DNA from: Terriglobia bacterium
GTDB taxonomy: Bacteria > Acidobacteriota > Terriglobia > UBA7540
Direction of reading: 5' to 3'
Assembly (NCBI GenBank): GCA_030041095.1
Contig: JASHON010000030.1
Location: 1 to 33,763 of the forward strand
Length of the DNA stretch: 33,763 nt
A program made the position numbers and the translations under genes. The notes under the pieces were generated by a model. It did not search any database, was not told the DNA's origin, and was given only the letters and a program-made list of their open reading frames with translations. Numbering within the stretch: position 1 is the first letter of the stretch; every line of letters starts with the position of its first letter. This document shows positions 23,756 to 31,936 of the stretch, one piece after another.

Positions 23756-25615
23756 ATGAGACTTCGCCGGCCGTGTGCGGCATTGCCGTTTTTCCCACTC
23801 TTGTTGGTCCTGACTCCGTCGGCGAACGGCGCGACTACTCTAGATTGCGCCACGTGCCACGTCCAGGAAGGTCAAGCCCTCAAGACATCGGCGCATGCGG
23901 GCATGAAATGCGCCACGTGCCACGTCGGGATCACCACTTTTCCCCATCCCTCAGGCGTTTCGTTACCCAAGTGTTCCCGCTGCCATCAACTTGAGGCGAC
24001 GGAGTGGGTTCACAGCATCCATGGAGTGGAATTCAACGCCGGAAACAAAGCAGCGCCCAACTGCCAGGTCTGCCACGGCGACGCTCATCATCTTTCGGTG
24101 ACGAAGACGTGGGCGTTTAAGAAATCCATCCCTCAGCTCTGCGGCGCCTGCCACGTCAAGCCGTTCACAAACTATAAAGCCAGCGTTCACGGCCAGGCAG
24201 TCCTGCGTGGAGTCACGCAAGCGCCAACCTGTACTTCCTGCCATACGGCGCATTTGATCCAACCACCTACGGTTCCCACCTCAACGGTTTATCCCACTCA
24301 AATCCCCAACACCTGTGGGAAATGCCATGGCGACGTCATGATGGAGCGTGAGTTCAACATCCCGAGGGGCCGCCTGACGAGTTATCAGGCATCCTTCCAT
24401 GGCTTGGCACTAAGAGAAGGCAATCTCACGGCAGCGAATTGCGCCAGTTGCCACGGGATTCACTTGATCCTGGCGGCGTCGAACCCCCACTCGACAATCA
24501 ACCCAAGAAACTTGCCAAAAACTTGCGGAAAATGCCATTCGGATGCAGGGATACGGTTTGCGATCACCCCCGTTCACGTGTTGCCGGGAATGAACGAGCC
24601 ACTGTCGGTTTCCTGGGTTCGAGGCTTTTACCTTGTGATCATTCCTCTGGTCGTCGGGCTAATGTTCGCGCACAACCTCGGCGACTGGATTCGCAAGCTC
24701 ATCAACCTTCGCATGCAGGAGATCCGGCAGGCAAGCCTTCCTCTCATTGGGCGGCCGCTTGTGCGCCGCCGCGAGGAAGCAGGCGCTACCCGGATGTACC
24801 GGTTTGAGCGTTTACAGCACCATCTTCTCTGGGTTTCCTTTCTCATTCTCGCTTGGACGGGCTTTTGCTTCCATTGGCCGCATGCGTTGTTTGCCGCTCC
24901 TTTTAACAATGCCGTGTGGGGCTGGCGGGTGCGCGGCGATATCCATCGCATTTTCGCCATGATCTTCATGGCAACGGGCGCTATTCACATCATCTCTTTG
25001 ATCCAGAGCCCGAAACTGCGACGTCATTGGAAGCTGCTTTGGCCCGAGAACCACGACGTGCAGGAAGCGATCAGCAATTTGGCCTACAACCTCGGCTTGC
25101 GCCGCGAGCGCCCGCCGCGCTCGATCCACAGTTACGTAGAGAAAGCCGAGTATTGGGCGTTAGTTTGGGGCGCCGTGTTGATGTCTCTGACGGGATTGAT
25201 GCTGTGGGGACGCAATTGGGTGTTACGGTTGCTCCCCATGCTTTCTCTCCAGCTTGCCAGCTCCATTCACTTTTTCGAGGCCGTGTTGGCGACGCTGGCG
25301 ATTCTGATATGGCACTTCTACTCTGTGATCTTCGATCCGGAAGTTTATCCGATGGATCCGGCGTGGCTGACCGGCCGCTCCGTCAAACCGGAACGGTCCG
25401 AGCCGGGAGAAGGACAGGAAGAGGCAGGGCCGGCTCCCCCAGCGAGTCCTGGGGCAATTGCAGAAAGCGGAGAATTGCAGAATCAGGCTCCGGGCGTAGC
25501 ATCGCCAGCGGAAACAACACGACAAGAAGAAGAGAAGGAAGAAGCGAAAGAACGGGGGGCAGACAAAGCTCATCATCCGGCTCCGGGCGACGGTCAGGGG
25601 AGAAAAAATGGCTGA
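23756..25615 (+). CDS. CbcL-like fusion: nine-heme cytochrome c plus b-type membrane domain
   Basis: The 619-residue protein has a signal peptide (about 1-25) and nine CXXCH motifs, starting at C31, C52, C73, C103, C129, C159, C187, C229 and C257. A membrane domain with about five helices (290-308, 355-374, 398-416, 467-485, 507-525) follows. Histidines in or near the helices (H355, H356, H397, H411, H505, H520) are candidate b-heme ligands. This nine-c-heme plus HydB/b561-type architecture matches CbcL of Geobacter, a quinol oxidase feeding extracellular electron transfer at low potential. The final 80 residues are a charged Pro/Glu-rich tail, unusual for the family. The gene overlaps the next by 8 bases. 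Confidence 0.88.
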   Translation: MRLRRPCAALPFFPLLLVLTPSANGATTLDCATCHVQEGQALKTSAHAGMKCATCHVGITTFPHPSGVSLPKCSRCHQLEATEWVHSIHGVEFNAGNKAAPNCQVCHGDAHHLSVTKTWAFKKSIPQLCGACHVKPFTNYKASVHGQAVLRGVTQAPTCTSCHTAHLIQPPTVPTSTVYPTQIPNTCGKCHGDVMMEREFNIPRGRLTSYQASFHGLALREGNLTAANCASCHGIHLILAASNPHSTINPRNLPKTCGKCHSDAGIRFAITPVHVLPGMNEPLSVSWVRGFYLVIIPLVVGLMFAHNLGDWIRKLINLRMQEIRQASLPLIGRPLVRRREEAGATRMYRFERLQHHLLWVSFLILAWTGFCFHWPHALFAAPFNNAVWGWRVRGDIHRIFAMIFMATGAIHIISLIQSPKLRRHWKLLWPENHDVQEAISNLAYNLGLRRERPPRSIHSYVEKAEYWALVWGAVLMSLTGLMLWGRNWVLRLLPMLSLQLASSIHFFEAVLATLAILIWHFYSVIFDPEVYPMDPAWLTGRSVKPERSEPGEGQEEAGPAPPASPGAIAESGELQNQAPGVASPAETTRQEEEKEEAKERGADKAHHPAPGDGQGRKNG

Positions 25616-27056
25616 AAAACGAAATGGCTTGAAAGGGTGGTCCGCTCCGTACGTCTACTTTTCAAGTAACTGGGTGAGTCGAGCCGGGGTGGTGATGGCT
25701 ACGACCGGAGCCATTCTGTGGTTTATCTTGCTCCCGGTCATCTTGCGCGGCTTTACTGGCGCACCCTATGCGGGGATCCTGACGTTCATCGCCTTGCCGA
25801 CGATTTTCTTCGGCGGGCTCATTCTCATCCCTGTGGGTATTCTTCTTCGGAAGCGGCGCGAGCACCAAAGGGGCCTCTACCCTGCGAATTTCCCGCCGCT
25901 GGACTGGAAAAATCCGCAGGTGCGGTATCTTTTGTTTTTTGTAGCTGTCACAACGGTAGCAAATGTGATTATTGGCTCTCAACTCGTCTATTCGGGCGTA
26001 AATTATACGGACAGTGTCACCTTCTGCGGCCAGACTTGCCACACTGTGATGCAGCCGGAATACGTGACGTACCGGCTTTCACCGCATGCCCGGGTTCCTT
26101 GTGTCGAATGCCACATTGGCCCGGGAGCTTCGTGGTTTGTGCGCTATAAGCTATCGGGCCTGTATCAGGTTTATGCGACCGTCTTCAATACGTATCCACG
26201 CCCCATCCCCGTCCCGGTCACCAATCTGCGTCCGGCCCGGCAGACGTGCGAGCAGTGTCACTGGCCGGCGCGGTTTGAAGGAAACCGGCTTGTTGTGATC
26301 CCGGAATACGCCGAGGATGAGCCTAACACGCTCACCAAAACGGTTTTGCTTATGCATGTTGGCGGTGGAGACGGGCGCGGCGGCATTCATGGCGCTCACG
26401 TCGGACCGGGAATCACCATCCGGTACGGATCTGATCCCAGCCGGCAGAAAATCCACTGGGTCCAATATACCGACACCACGACCGGTAAAACGACTCTTTT
26501 TGTGGACCAGACTACAAACCCGAAGTCCGTCAATCCGGCCACCGGGCGAGTGATGGATTGCGTTGACTGTCACAACATGCCGTCTCACATCTTCCACTTG
26601 GCTGGAGACGCCATGAACGATGCCATGGCACGAGGAATCATTCCGCCGTCGCTGCCCTATGTGAAAAAGGAAGGACTCGCCCTTCTAGAAGCCAAATATC
26701 CCAGCCAGCGGCAGGCTGCGCGAGAGATTTCCGCGGGACTTTTGGCCTTTTACCGCCAGAAATATCCAGCAACCTTCGCTCAACAGCGGACACAGATTGC
26801 CCACGCTGCGAAGGGCCTGGTGACGATTTACGACGACAATGTTTTTCCGAAAATGCATGTCACTTGGGGAACGTATCCGAACAACCTGGGCCACACGAAT
26901 TTCCCCGGCTGTTTTCGCTGCCACGGAACGCTGCACGAAGCCTCCAACCCAGCCAATATCGTGCCGATTGATTGCAGCGTTTGCCACGACGTCCTGGCCG
27001 TGGGCGAGGCTAAGCCCAAGATTCTGACAGAACTGGGCCTCGCCGGAAGCCCTTAA
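25608..27056 (+). CDS. NapC/NirT (ImcH-like) membrane multiheme cytochrome c
   Basis: The 482-residue protein has three N-terminal helices (about 27-47, 53-80, 106-127) followed by a periplasmic domain. Six heme motifs are visible: C140-GQT-C143... as CX3CH ending at H145, then CXXCH at C165, C214, C318, C435 and C456. The first motif, FCGQTCHTVMQPEY, is typical of NapC-like quinol dehydrogenases. The three helices and large domain resemble Geobacter ImcH, an inner-membrane cytochrome used with high-potential acceptors, though ImcH is described with seven hemes. Its ATG overlaps the upstream gene by 8 bases, so expression is coupled. Probable role: quinol oxidation at the inner membrane and electron delivery to periplasmic carriers. 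Confidence 0.88.
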   Translation: MAEKRNGLKGWSAPYVYFSSNWVSRAGVVMATTGAILWFILLPVILRGFTGAPYAGILTFIALPTIFFGGLILIPVGILLRKRREHQRGLYPANFPPLDWKNPQVRYLLFFVAVTTVANVIIGSQLVYSGVNYTDSVTFCGQTCHTVMQPEYVTYRLSPHARVPCVECHIGPGASWFVRYKLSGLYQVYATVFNTYPRPIPVPVTNLRPARQTCEQCHWPARFEGNRLVVIPEYAEDEPNTLTKTVLLMHVGGGDGRGGIHGAHVGPGITIRYGSDPSRQKIHWVQYTDTTTGKTTLFVDQTTNPKSVNPATGRVMDCVDCHNMPSHIFHLAGDAMNDAMARGIIPPSLPYVKKEGLALLEAKYPSQRQAAREISAGLLAFYRQKYPATFAQQRTQIAHAAKGLVTIYDDNVFPKMHVTWGTYPNNLGHTNFPGCFRCHGTLHEASNPANIVPIDCSVCHDVLAVGEAKPKILTELGLAGSP

Positions 27057-27248
27057 CGACCGAGGAACTCTTGCTGGACAGGAGCCCTCTTGCTGGCCTG
27101 GTTGCACAGGTTCCCCAACCGCCCGGCAGGCGTTGGGACGTTGGCATGGGTGGACGGCTCGCGCTCCGCGCAAACGGATCTGCGAGGCCGCGAAGCACTG
27201 CGTGGCGCCGAAACGGTTCCCCCACTCCAGCCGCCGGGAATCCCGCAC

Positions 27249-27503
27249 GGCAAGCTAGTGTGGACAATTGATCTGCCGGTTGGAAGCGAGCCAGGGCATT
27301 ATGACGTAGAGCTTCAGCAACCGAGGGGAAACACCGTGACGAGGGCTAGTGGTACGGCCAACCTCGTCAACGGTCTCACACTCCTGAAGATTCGAATCGA
27401 CACACGAGCGGTACAGCCGGGTGCTGCTTCGTTGCGCATTCATCCACCCAGTCGAAGTTGCAGTCGTTACCCCGTCAAGGTGAAGCGAGCTCTTTCCAGC
27501 TAA
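27249..27503 (+). pseudogene. C-terminal remnant of a beta-rich, CHAT-associated-type protein
   Basis: The 84-codon stretch reads as a plausible beta-sandwich tail: WTIDLPVGSEPGHYDVEL, then LTLLKIRIDTRAVQPG and a final YPVKVK. This pattern of alternating strands resembles the C-terminal domain of anti-sigma-like proteins that are encoded beside CHAT proteases in acidobacterial genomes. The in-frame sequence upstream to 27090 is not protein-like, and no start with a ribosome-binding site is evident. I therefore read it as the surviving 3' end of a decayed gene. The family link is an inference. Confidence 0.4.
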
Positions 27504-27693
27504 CAGGCTAACGGAATTCGGCCAGTTCAAGTCCGTTCCAAACACCCATTCCTTGAGGCAGTCTAATCGGCCCGATCTCCCCGGGTACAATTTCCAAAAC
27601 TCTACGAGGCAAGTAACTAGACTGCATTGGCTTATGTTATGTAATGCGACACCAAAGAGAGTCAAATTTTTCCCGTCGCTGCTAGAATTGATG

Positions 27694-27721
27694 CTACAAT
27701 GTTTCTACAAGCTTGCTACAA
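27694..27721 (+). promoter_or_regulatory. Three CTACAA repeats at 11-bp period upstream of the HTH-GTPase gene
   Basis: CTACAA occurs at 27694, 27705 and 27716, each exactly 11 bases apart, about one helical turn. They lie directly before the Shine-Dalgarno site AGGAGG (27729-27734) and the start at 27740. Because the protein itself begins with a helix-turn-helix, these are good candidates for an autoregulatory operator. No standard -35/-10 pair can be assigned with confidence. Confidence 0.5.
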
Positions 27722-27739
27722 TAATCCTAGGAGGAAGCT

Positions 27740-29896
27740 ATGGACAGCGTTGCAGTATTTACTCAGCAGGAACTCGGCAGGCGTCTTGCGCAGCTGCGGG
27801 AGGCCACCGCGACGAAACAGGCAGAATTAGCGGAGAGAATCACCTGGAGTGCGGCAGTCCTTTCACGCGTCGAATCAGGGGAGCGCGAGCTATCCCCAGA
27901 CGAACTAAACACGCTTTTGGAGGCGATAGGAACGCCGGATGCGCGACATCTGGCGACCGTATTGAATCGGAATTGGCAGATACTACGACGCCCCCCTCTC
28001 GATCATCCTGACCAAGATCTCTTATGGGAGGCGGAACAGGTCTGCTGCGCTCTGAACGAGCTTAGAGCGAGACCGGAGATTCGCCAAGCATTTGACCGGA
28101 GGTTAATCGAGTACCTTAGCTCGCTCCAAGAGACCGCGAAACTGATACTGGGAAGAGAGCACAAGGTCGCCTTTATAGGAAGCCTTGGCATCGGGAAGAC
28201 TACGCTGATCTCGAAGCTCACTGGATTGGAGACCACGCCTGTCGACGGAGGGCCTCCGACGACAGTCCTCGAAACTGGTGCGGGAGGAATCACCCTGTGC
28301 GATGTCTATTTGCGGACGGGACCAGTCTACGGCCTATTGGTCGACCCTTGTCCTGACGCGGAGATTCGACTCCATGTGCAGGATTTTGCTGAGCAGATAC
28401 TCGACAAGAGCATCTCCGATTGGGAGGACCCTAATGGTGACAGCGACCCCGCTGAAGGCATCGCGAAAGAGATCGAGCGTGCTGTTCGCAACTTGGCCGG
28501 TCTTAGAATACGCCGCGAGAAGGGACTCGACGGCAAAGCCGTTCGTCACGATGATGCAAAGGAGTTGGCCGCCCAGTTCACGTCACATCGAGAATATGCC
28601 GTGGAAGTCCTGGCGCGAATGAATCTTCACCGCCGGGACCGCCGGGAGGTATGGTACGACGCCAGTGTTGGGGAACCCCCTCTTGTTTGGTTGAAGGAGA
28701 TGTACGAGCAGGTGAACAATGGCAGGCACCCGGAGTTCACGCTGCCCAGCCGCATCGAGATCGTCGTTCCCCGGCAGCTCTTGGGCTCGACGGACTTGAC
28801 GGTCATCCTAATTGACACACGGGGAATCGACCGTACTGCGGCTAGAGCCGATTTGGAAAAGCATCTGGACGAACCGCACACGCTCGCGCTGTTGTGCTCA
28901 GGTTTTAACGACGCTCCTGGAACCGCCCCTCGTGCGCTGCTGGAACGCGCAAAATACGTTGGTGTTCAGGACATAGATCTCCATACCGCCGTTGTTGTTC
29001 TTCCACGTCCCGGTGAAGCCAAGGCCGTGAAGGACGAAGCGGGCACCCACGTGGAGTGTGACGAAGATGGGTACATGCTAAAGGGAGAGCAAGTTGCCAT
29101 GGCTCTCCAGCCTTTAGGTTTGGGCAAGCTAACCGTGAACTTCTTCAATGCCTTTCAAGATGAGCCTGCGAAATTGCAACAGACGATCCTGGCTTGCATC
29201 GAGAGGACTCGCGATAGCTTCCGACAAAACCTTCGTGATACGACTGCCAGTGCACGCGCGCTCAGTCTTAATTACGAGAAGGAACAGGTTCGGGAGGTTC
29301 TCCTTTCCGCCGCCCGTATGATGAAAACGTGGGCCGATCAGCACACTGCGATCCCCGCCTTGAGTGGGCACATTCATGATGACTTGATGAGGCAGCTTCA
29401 AAACGCGTATGCGAGTACCGTACGAGCTTCGGTTCGACGGCAGGGCGAGTGGCCCAACCTCAGCTATCAACACCAGCTGGGCTACGGTGCGCGGAGGCTG
29501 GCTGTAGTAGCGCTGGAGCCCTTGGTCAACGACTTTGTCGTCATTACGCAAACTATGGAAGCGAACCCAGACTACACTGACGCCACGGACCTTATTCAGC
29601 AGGCCCGCGGAGTGCTCAGGGCGGCGTTCGACGATTTCCTGCGCAAAGCCCAGATTATGGGCCAGACAGTGTTCACGAATGCTCTGAAGCTGGACCCCTC
29701 TTTTTGGGTGGAATGCAACCAGCAATGGGGCGGAGGACCGGGTTACAAAGACCGTGTTGCTGACAGGAACCAGGCGTGGTTCAGCGCACAGTCCCAGCGC
29801 GATTTAGAAAACCAGCTCTGGGGTGAAGTGCAGCGAGAATGGGCCGCGGTGCTACAGCGGTTGTCATCGCTGCTCGAAATCGACGCTTCAAGTTGA
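27740..29896 (+). CDS. HTH (XRE-like) fused to a dynamin-like GTPase
   Basis: The 718-residue protein starts with an XRE/Cro-type helix-turn-helix (about 10-66; ELGRRLAQLRE, ITWSAAVLSRVESGERELS). A GTPase domain follows, with P-loop GSLGIGKTT (147-155), a likely switch I threonine in PPTTV (172-176) and G3 motif DTRG (359-362). A classical NKxD is not evident. The G domain is split by a long insertion between P-loop and G3, and a helical region (about 470-718) follows, a layout recalling large dynamin-like GTPases. No membrane helix is present. The gene stands alone with strong AGGAGG and its own repeat-rich leader, between decayed gene fragments. Possible roles are a self-regulated stress or anti-phage GTPase; this is an inference. 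Confidence 0.8.
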   Translation: MDSVAVFTQQELGRRLAQLREATATKQAELAERITWSAAVLSRVESGERELSPDELNTLLEAIGTPDARHLATVLNRNWQILRRPPLDHPDQDLLWEAEQVCCALNELRARPEIRQAFDRRLIEYLSSLQETAKLILGREHKVAFIGSLGIGKTTLISKLTGLETTPVDGGPPTTVLETGAGGITLCDVYLRTGPVYGLLVDPCPDAEIRLHVQDFAEQILDKSISDWEDPNGDSDPAEGIAKEIERAVRNLAGLRIRREKGLDGKAVRHDDAKELAAQFTSHREYAVEVLARMNLHRRDRREVWYDASVGEPPLVWLKEMYEQVNNGRHPEFTLPSRIEIVVPRQLLGSTDLTVILIDTRGIDRTAARADLEKHLDEPHTLALLCSGFNDAPGTAPRALLERAKYVGVQDIDLHTAVVVLPRPGEAKAVKDEAGTHVECDEDGYMLKGEQVAMALQPLGLGKLTVNFFNAFQDEPAKLQQTILACIERTRDSFRQNLRDTTASARALSLNYEKEQVREVLLSAARMMKTWADQHTAIPALSGHIHDDLMRQLQNAYASTVRASVRRQGEWPNLSYQHQLGYGARRLAVVALEPLVNDFVVITQTMEANPDYTDATDLIQQARGVLRAAFDDFLRKAQIMGQTVFTNALKLDPSFWVECNQQWGGGPGYKDRVADRNQAWFSAQSQRDLENQLWGEVQREWAAVLQRLSSLLEIDASS

Positions 29897-30048
29897 AGTA
29901 TTGGCTGGATGTTGAAAGTTGGCGACCGGGAAGACGGTAGGCGACCGAAATACAGCCCGCCCAAGCGTATAGGATAGCCGCAAGTAGCGAGATTCCTTAT
30001 TGGCCGAAGGCCAGACCTGATGAGTTCGTCCGCGCCCCGAAAGGCTAG
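29897..30048. other. Short convergent spacer
   Basis: This 152-base gap between the GTPase gene and the CHAT relic contains a small direct repeat (GGCGACCG at about 29921 and 29940) and no gene or terminator. Confidence 0.4.
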
Positions 30049-30572
30049 CTAATTCTTTCCAGCTTGCATTCGTGTTGACGCATCTCTCACCAGCGTGAAT
30101 CCCGCCCAATAGAACGGCATAGCGTGCGCGCGATATTGCTTCAACAAATCAAGCTTCGCGTCGCGCAACGCGTCACCTTCATTCTGGCCGGCTGCAAGAT
30201 TCCGATAGAAGCTCGCCATCAGGTCCGTCGTATCAACGTCGGAAGCCGTCCACAAGCTTGCGAGCACAGATCGCGCGCCAGCGAACAGGAACGCCCGCTC
30301 GATATTTTCGATCACCTCTTCGCCCTCCAGTTTGCCGGCGCCGGCATCGCACGCTGAGAGCGTCACCAAGTCCACACTCAAATGAAGCTGCTGGATGGCG
30401 GGTATGTGACAACGTGCGTTTCGAGCACGTAATGCGCGCCGCCGGTGAACGTGTCAAAAGCAACAAGATTCAACGGGCCGTCAGGGACCACGATGAGCCT
30501 GCGCTTCAGCACCTGCGCTGGCAGCGGCTCGATCAGATTGGCATATAGCGCATGGGCAGCGGGAATTGCACC
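30049..30572 (-). pseudogene. Broken CHAT-domain protease gene (internal deletion and frameshift)
   Basis: Two pieces of a CHAT (caspase-like, TPR-associated) domain lie in different minus-strand frames. The upstream piece (30572 to stop at 30378) reads LYANLIEPLPAQVL...RLIVVPDGPLNLVAF...VLETHVVTYPPSSS, the start of a CHAT domain. The downstream piece (about 30381 to 30049) reads VDLVTLSACDAGAGK...GARSVLASLW...PFYWAGFTLV, the catalytic-Cys half. The roughly 60-90 residues with the catalytic histidine that normally lie between are missing, and the frames do not match. The N-terminal repeats expected of such proteins are not found upstream. The gene cannot make an active protease. Confidence 0.8.
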
Positions 30573-30978
30573 TGATCGCGTTCGGACTTACCAACCGCTG
30601 CCGCACGGCAGAACATCCGCAACTCGATTCCAATTGACGCGTAACTTCGTGTTTATCCCTAACCCGATGACGGCGCGAAAGCAGGCCGGCGCCAGGTGGT
30701 TACACTCGAGCCAGGCCGGTCGGCCCCGGCCTTCCTGCACTGAGCCGTCGTTGCCATTCACGGCTGCTATTAAAATTCTACGTTTGCATGCGCGTTGACG
30801 TGCCCGGAGGTTGTTCGGCAGACTCTCACAGCTTGGCGCCCATCGGCTTTCACCTGAATACAGTGCGCGACCAGCTTGAAGAAACCGATCGGGGCGTGCA
30901 CAATGAAACGGTGACGGTGGCAAACGGAAGATTGGGGTTCTCCAGCGAAACTCATCCCGTTCCTGCCGGCTTTCAAGT
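30573..30978. other. Intergenic region upstream of tRNA-Arg
   Basis: This 406-base gap lies between the CHAT relic and tRNA-Arg. It should contain the tRNA promoter on the plus strand. A minus-strand frame (30588-30923) has no recognisable features, and its relation to the CHAT relic is unclear. I see no other structure. Confidence 0.45.
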
Positions 30979-31055
30979 GCGCCTGTAGCTCAGTTGGATA
31001 GAGCGGCAGACTTCGAATCTGTAGGTCGGGAGTTCGAGTCTCCCCAGGCGCGCCA
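30979..31055 (+). tRNA. tRNA-Arg (anticodon TCG)
   Basis: A full cloverleaf folds on the plus strand. The acceptor GCGCCTG pairs with CAGGCGC, the D arm has AGTTGGATA, the anticodon stem GCAGA/TCTGT holds loop CTTCGAA (anticodon TCG), and the T arm is GGGAG-TTCGAGT-CTCCC. Discriminator G and encoded CCA end the 77-nt gene. Frames on the opposite strand across it are antisense artefacts. Confidence 0.97.
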
Positions 31056-31534
31056 TTGTTCGAACTGACGGTTTTTGACCCAAGCTTTCGAAGGCTGTAG
31101 TCAATCTCCCATGGCAAAAACGGGTGACGAATCCGGAATTGCAGAGGGTCCTCTCTACTCGTTGCCGGCGAGGGCTCTCTTCGCAGTAGCCTGTGAGACG
31201 GCGGGATGAGATCTCTTCGCACCACCCGCGCACTCCGGCAGCCGCGTTCTGACGGTCTATCGCGGCTCCGACCGAAGCTTTCGATCCGGTAAGTGAACTC
31301 TATCGAGACATTAATTTCCCTGCCCGGGAATGTTCGTGACTTTAGCCACTCGACCCTTATTGCACGGAACGAACGCTACCGGTTCCTCGCATTAAGCGAA
31401 GAGCGATCCGGCGAACGGACGCCGCTGAGGCACTTTACGCTCCCGTTCCGGATTTCAGGATCGTCTCACATATCTCGCGCTGTGATATACTCCGGCTTGT
31501 GCGGAAGACTCCTCACCTGAGGCCGGCGGTATCT
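31056..31534. other. Intergenic region without recognised gene
   Basis: This 479-base stretch between tRNA-Arg and the MarR gene contains no frame with protein features. The last 50 bases hold GTGATATACTCC, a possible -10-like element (TATACT at about 31490) for the MarR-ClC pair; a -35 match is weak. Confidence 0.4.
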
Positions 31535-31936
31535 ATGGTGCAGGGGCTGGCGCGGTTCCGTTACCAGATTCGGAAGTTCCTCCGGTTCAGCGAGCAAGCG
31601 GCTCGGGAGGCCGGCATTACCCCGCAACAACACCAGTTGTTGCTGGGCGTAGCGGGATTTACTGGGCGCGGTTGGGCTACGGTCTCGGAGCTTGCTGAGT
31701 TTCTCCAGGAGCGTCACAACGCGGTTGTGGGACTGGTCGAGCGAGCTCGCACACGCGGACTCGTGCTCAAGCAGTCCATAGAGTGCGACCGCCGCGTCGT
31801 GCGCGTCGAGCTCACTGCCGAAGGACGGCAGGTCCTGGGCAGGCTCTCCGCGACGCATCGTCGCGAGCTGACTCGTCTTCAGCAGGGGGCGGTTCGCTCG
31901 GATCAGGGGACCGTCCAAAGTCTCTTCATTCAATGA
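31535..31936 (+). CDS. MarR-family transcriptional regulator
   Basis: The 133-residue regulator has the winged helix of MarR proteins: QHQLLLGVAGF, ATVSELAEFLQERHNAVVGLVERARTRGLV (recognition helix) and CDRRVVRVELTAEGRQVL (wing), flanked by dimerization helices. These usually repress a neighbouring gene and release DNA on ligand or oxidation. I use the ATG at 31535; a GTG at 31499 would add 12 residues. The stop overlaps the ATG of the ClC gene as ATGA, so the pair is translationally coupled and the regulator probably controls the channel. Ligand unknown. Confidence 0.9.
   Translation: MVQGLARFRYQIRKFLRFSEQAAREAGITPQQHQLLLGVAGFTGRGWATVSELAEFLQERHNAVVGLVERARTRGLVLKQSIECDRRVVRVELTAEGRQVLGRLSATHRRELTRLQQGAVRSDQGTVQSLFIQ

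Larger units (their letters stand above)
27057..27739. other. Intergenic region with a decayed gene and a regulatory repeat
   Basis: After the cytochrome operon the sequence has a short direct repeat CTCTTGCTGG (27068 and 27087), the coding relic at 27249-27503, and the CTACAA repeats ahead of the GTPase gene. No intact gene is visible, and no clear terminator follows the operon. Confidence 0.55.

Noticed and set aside
30770-31233. Minus-strand frames reading GRLELPTYRFEV and GETRTPDLQIRSLPLYPTEL
   Set aside because: These are antisense translations of tRNA-Arg, a well-known artefact.
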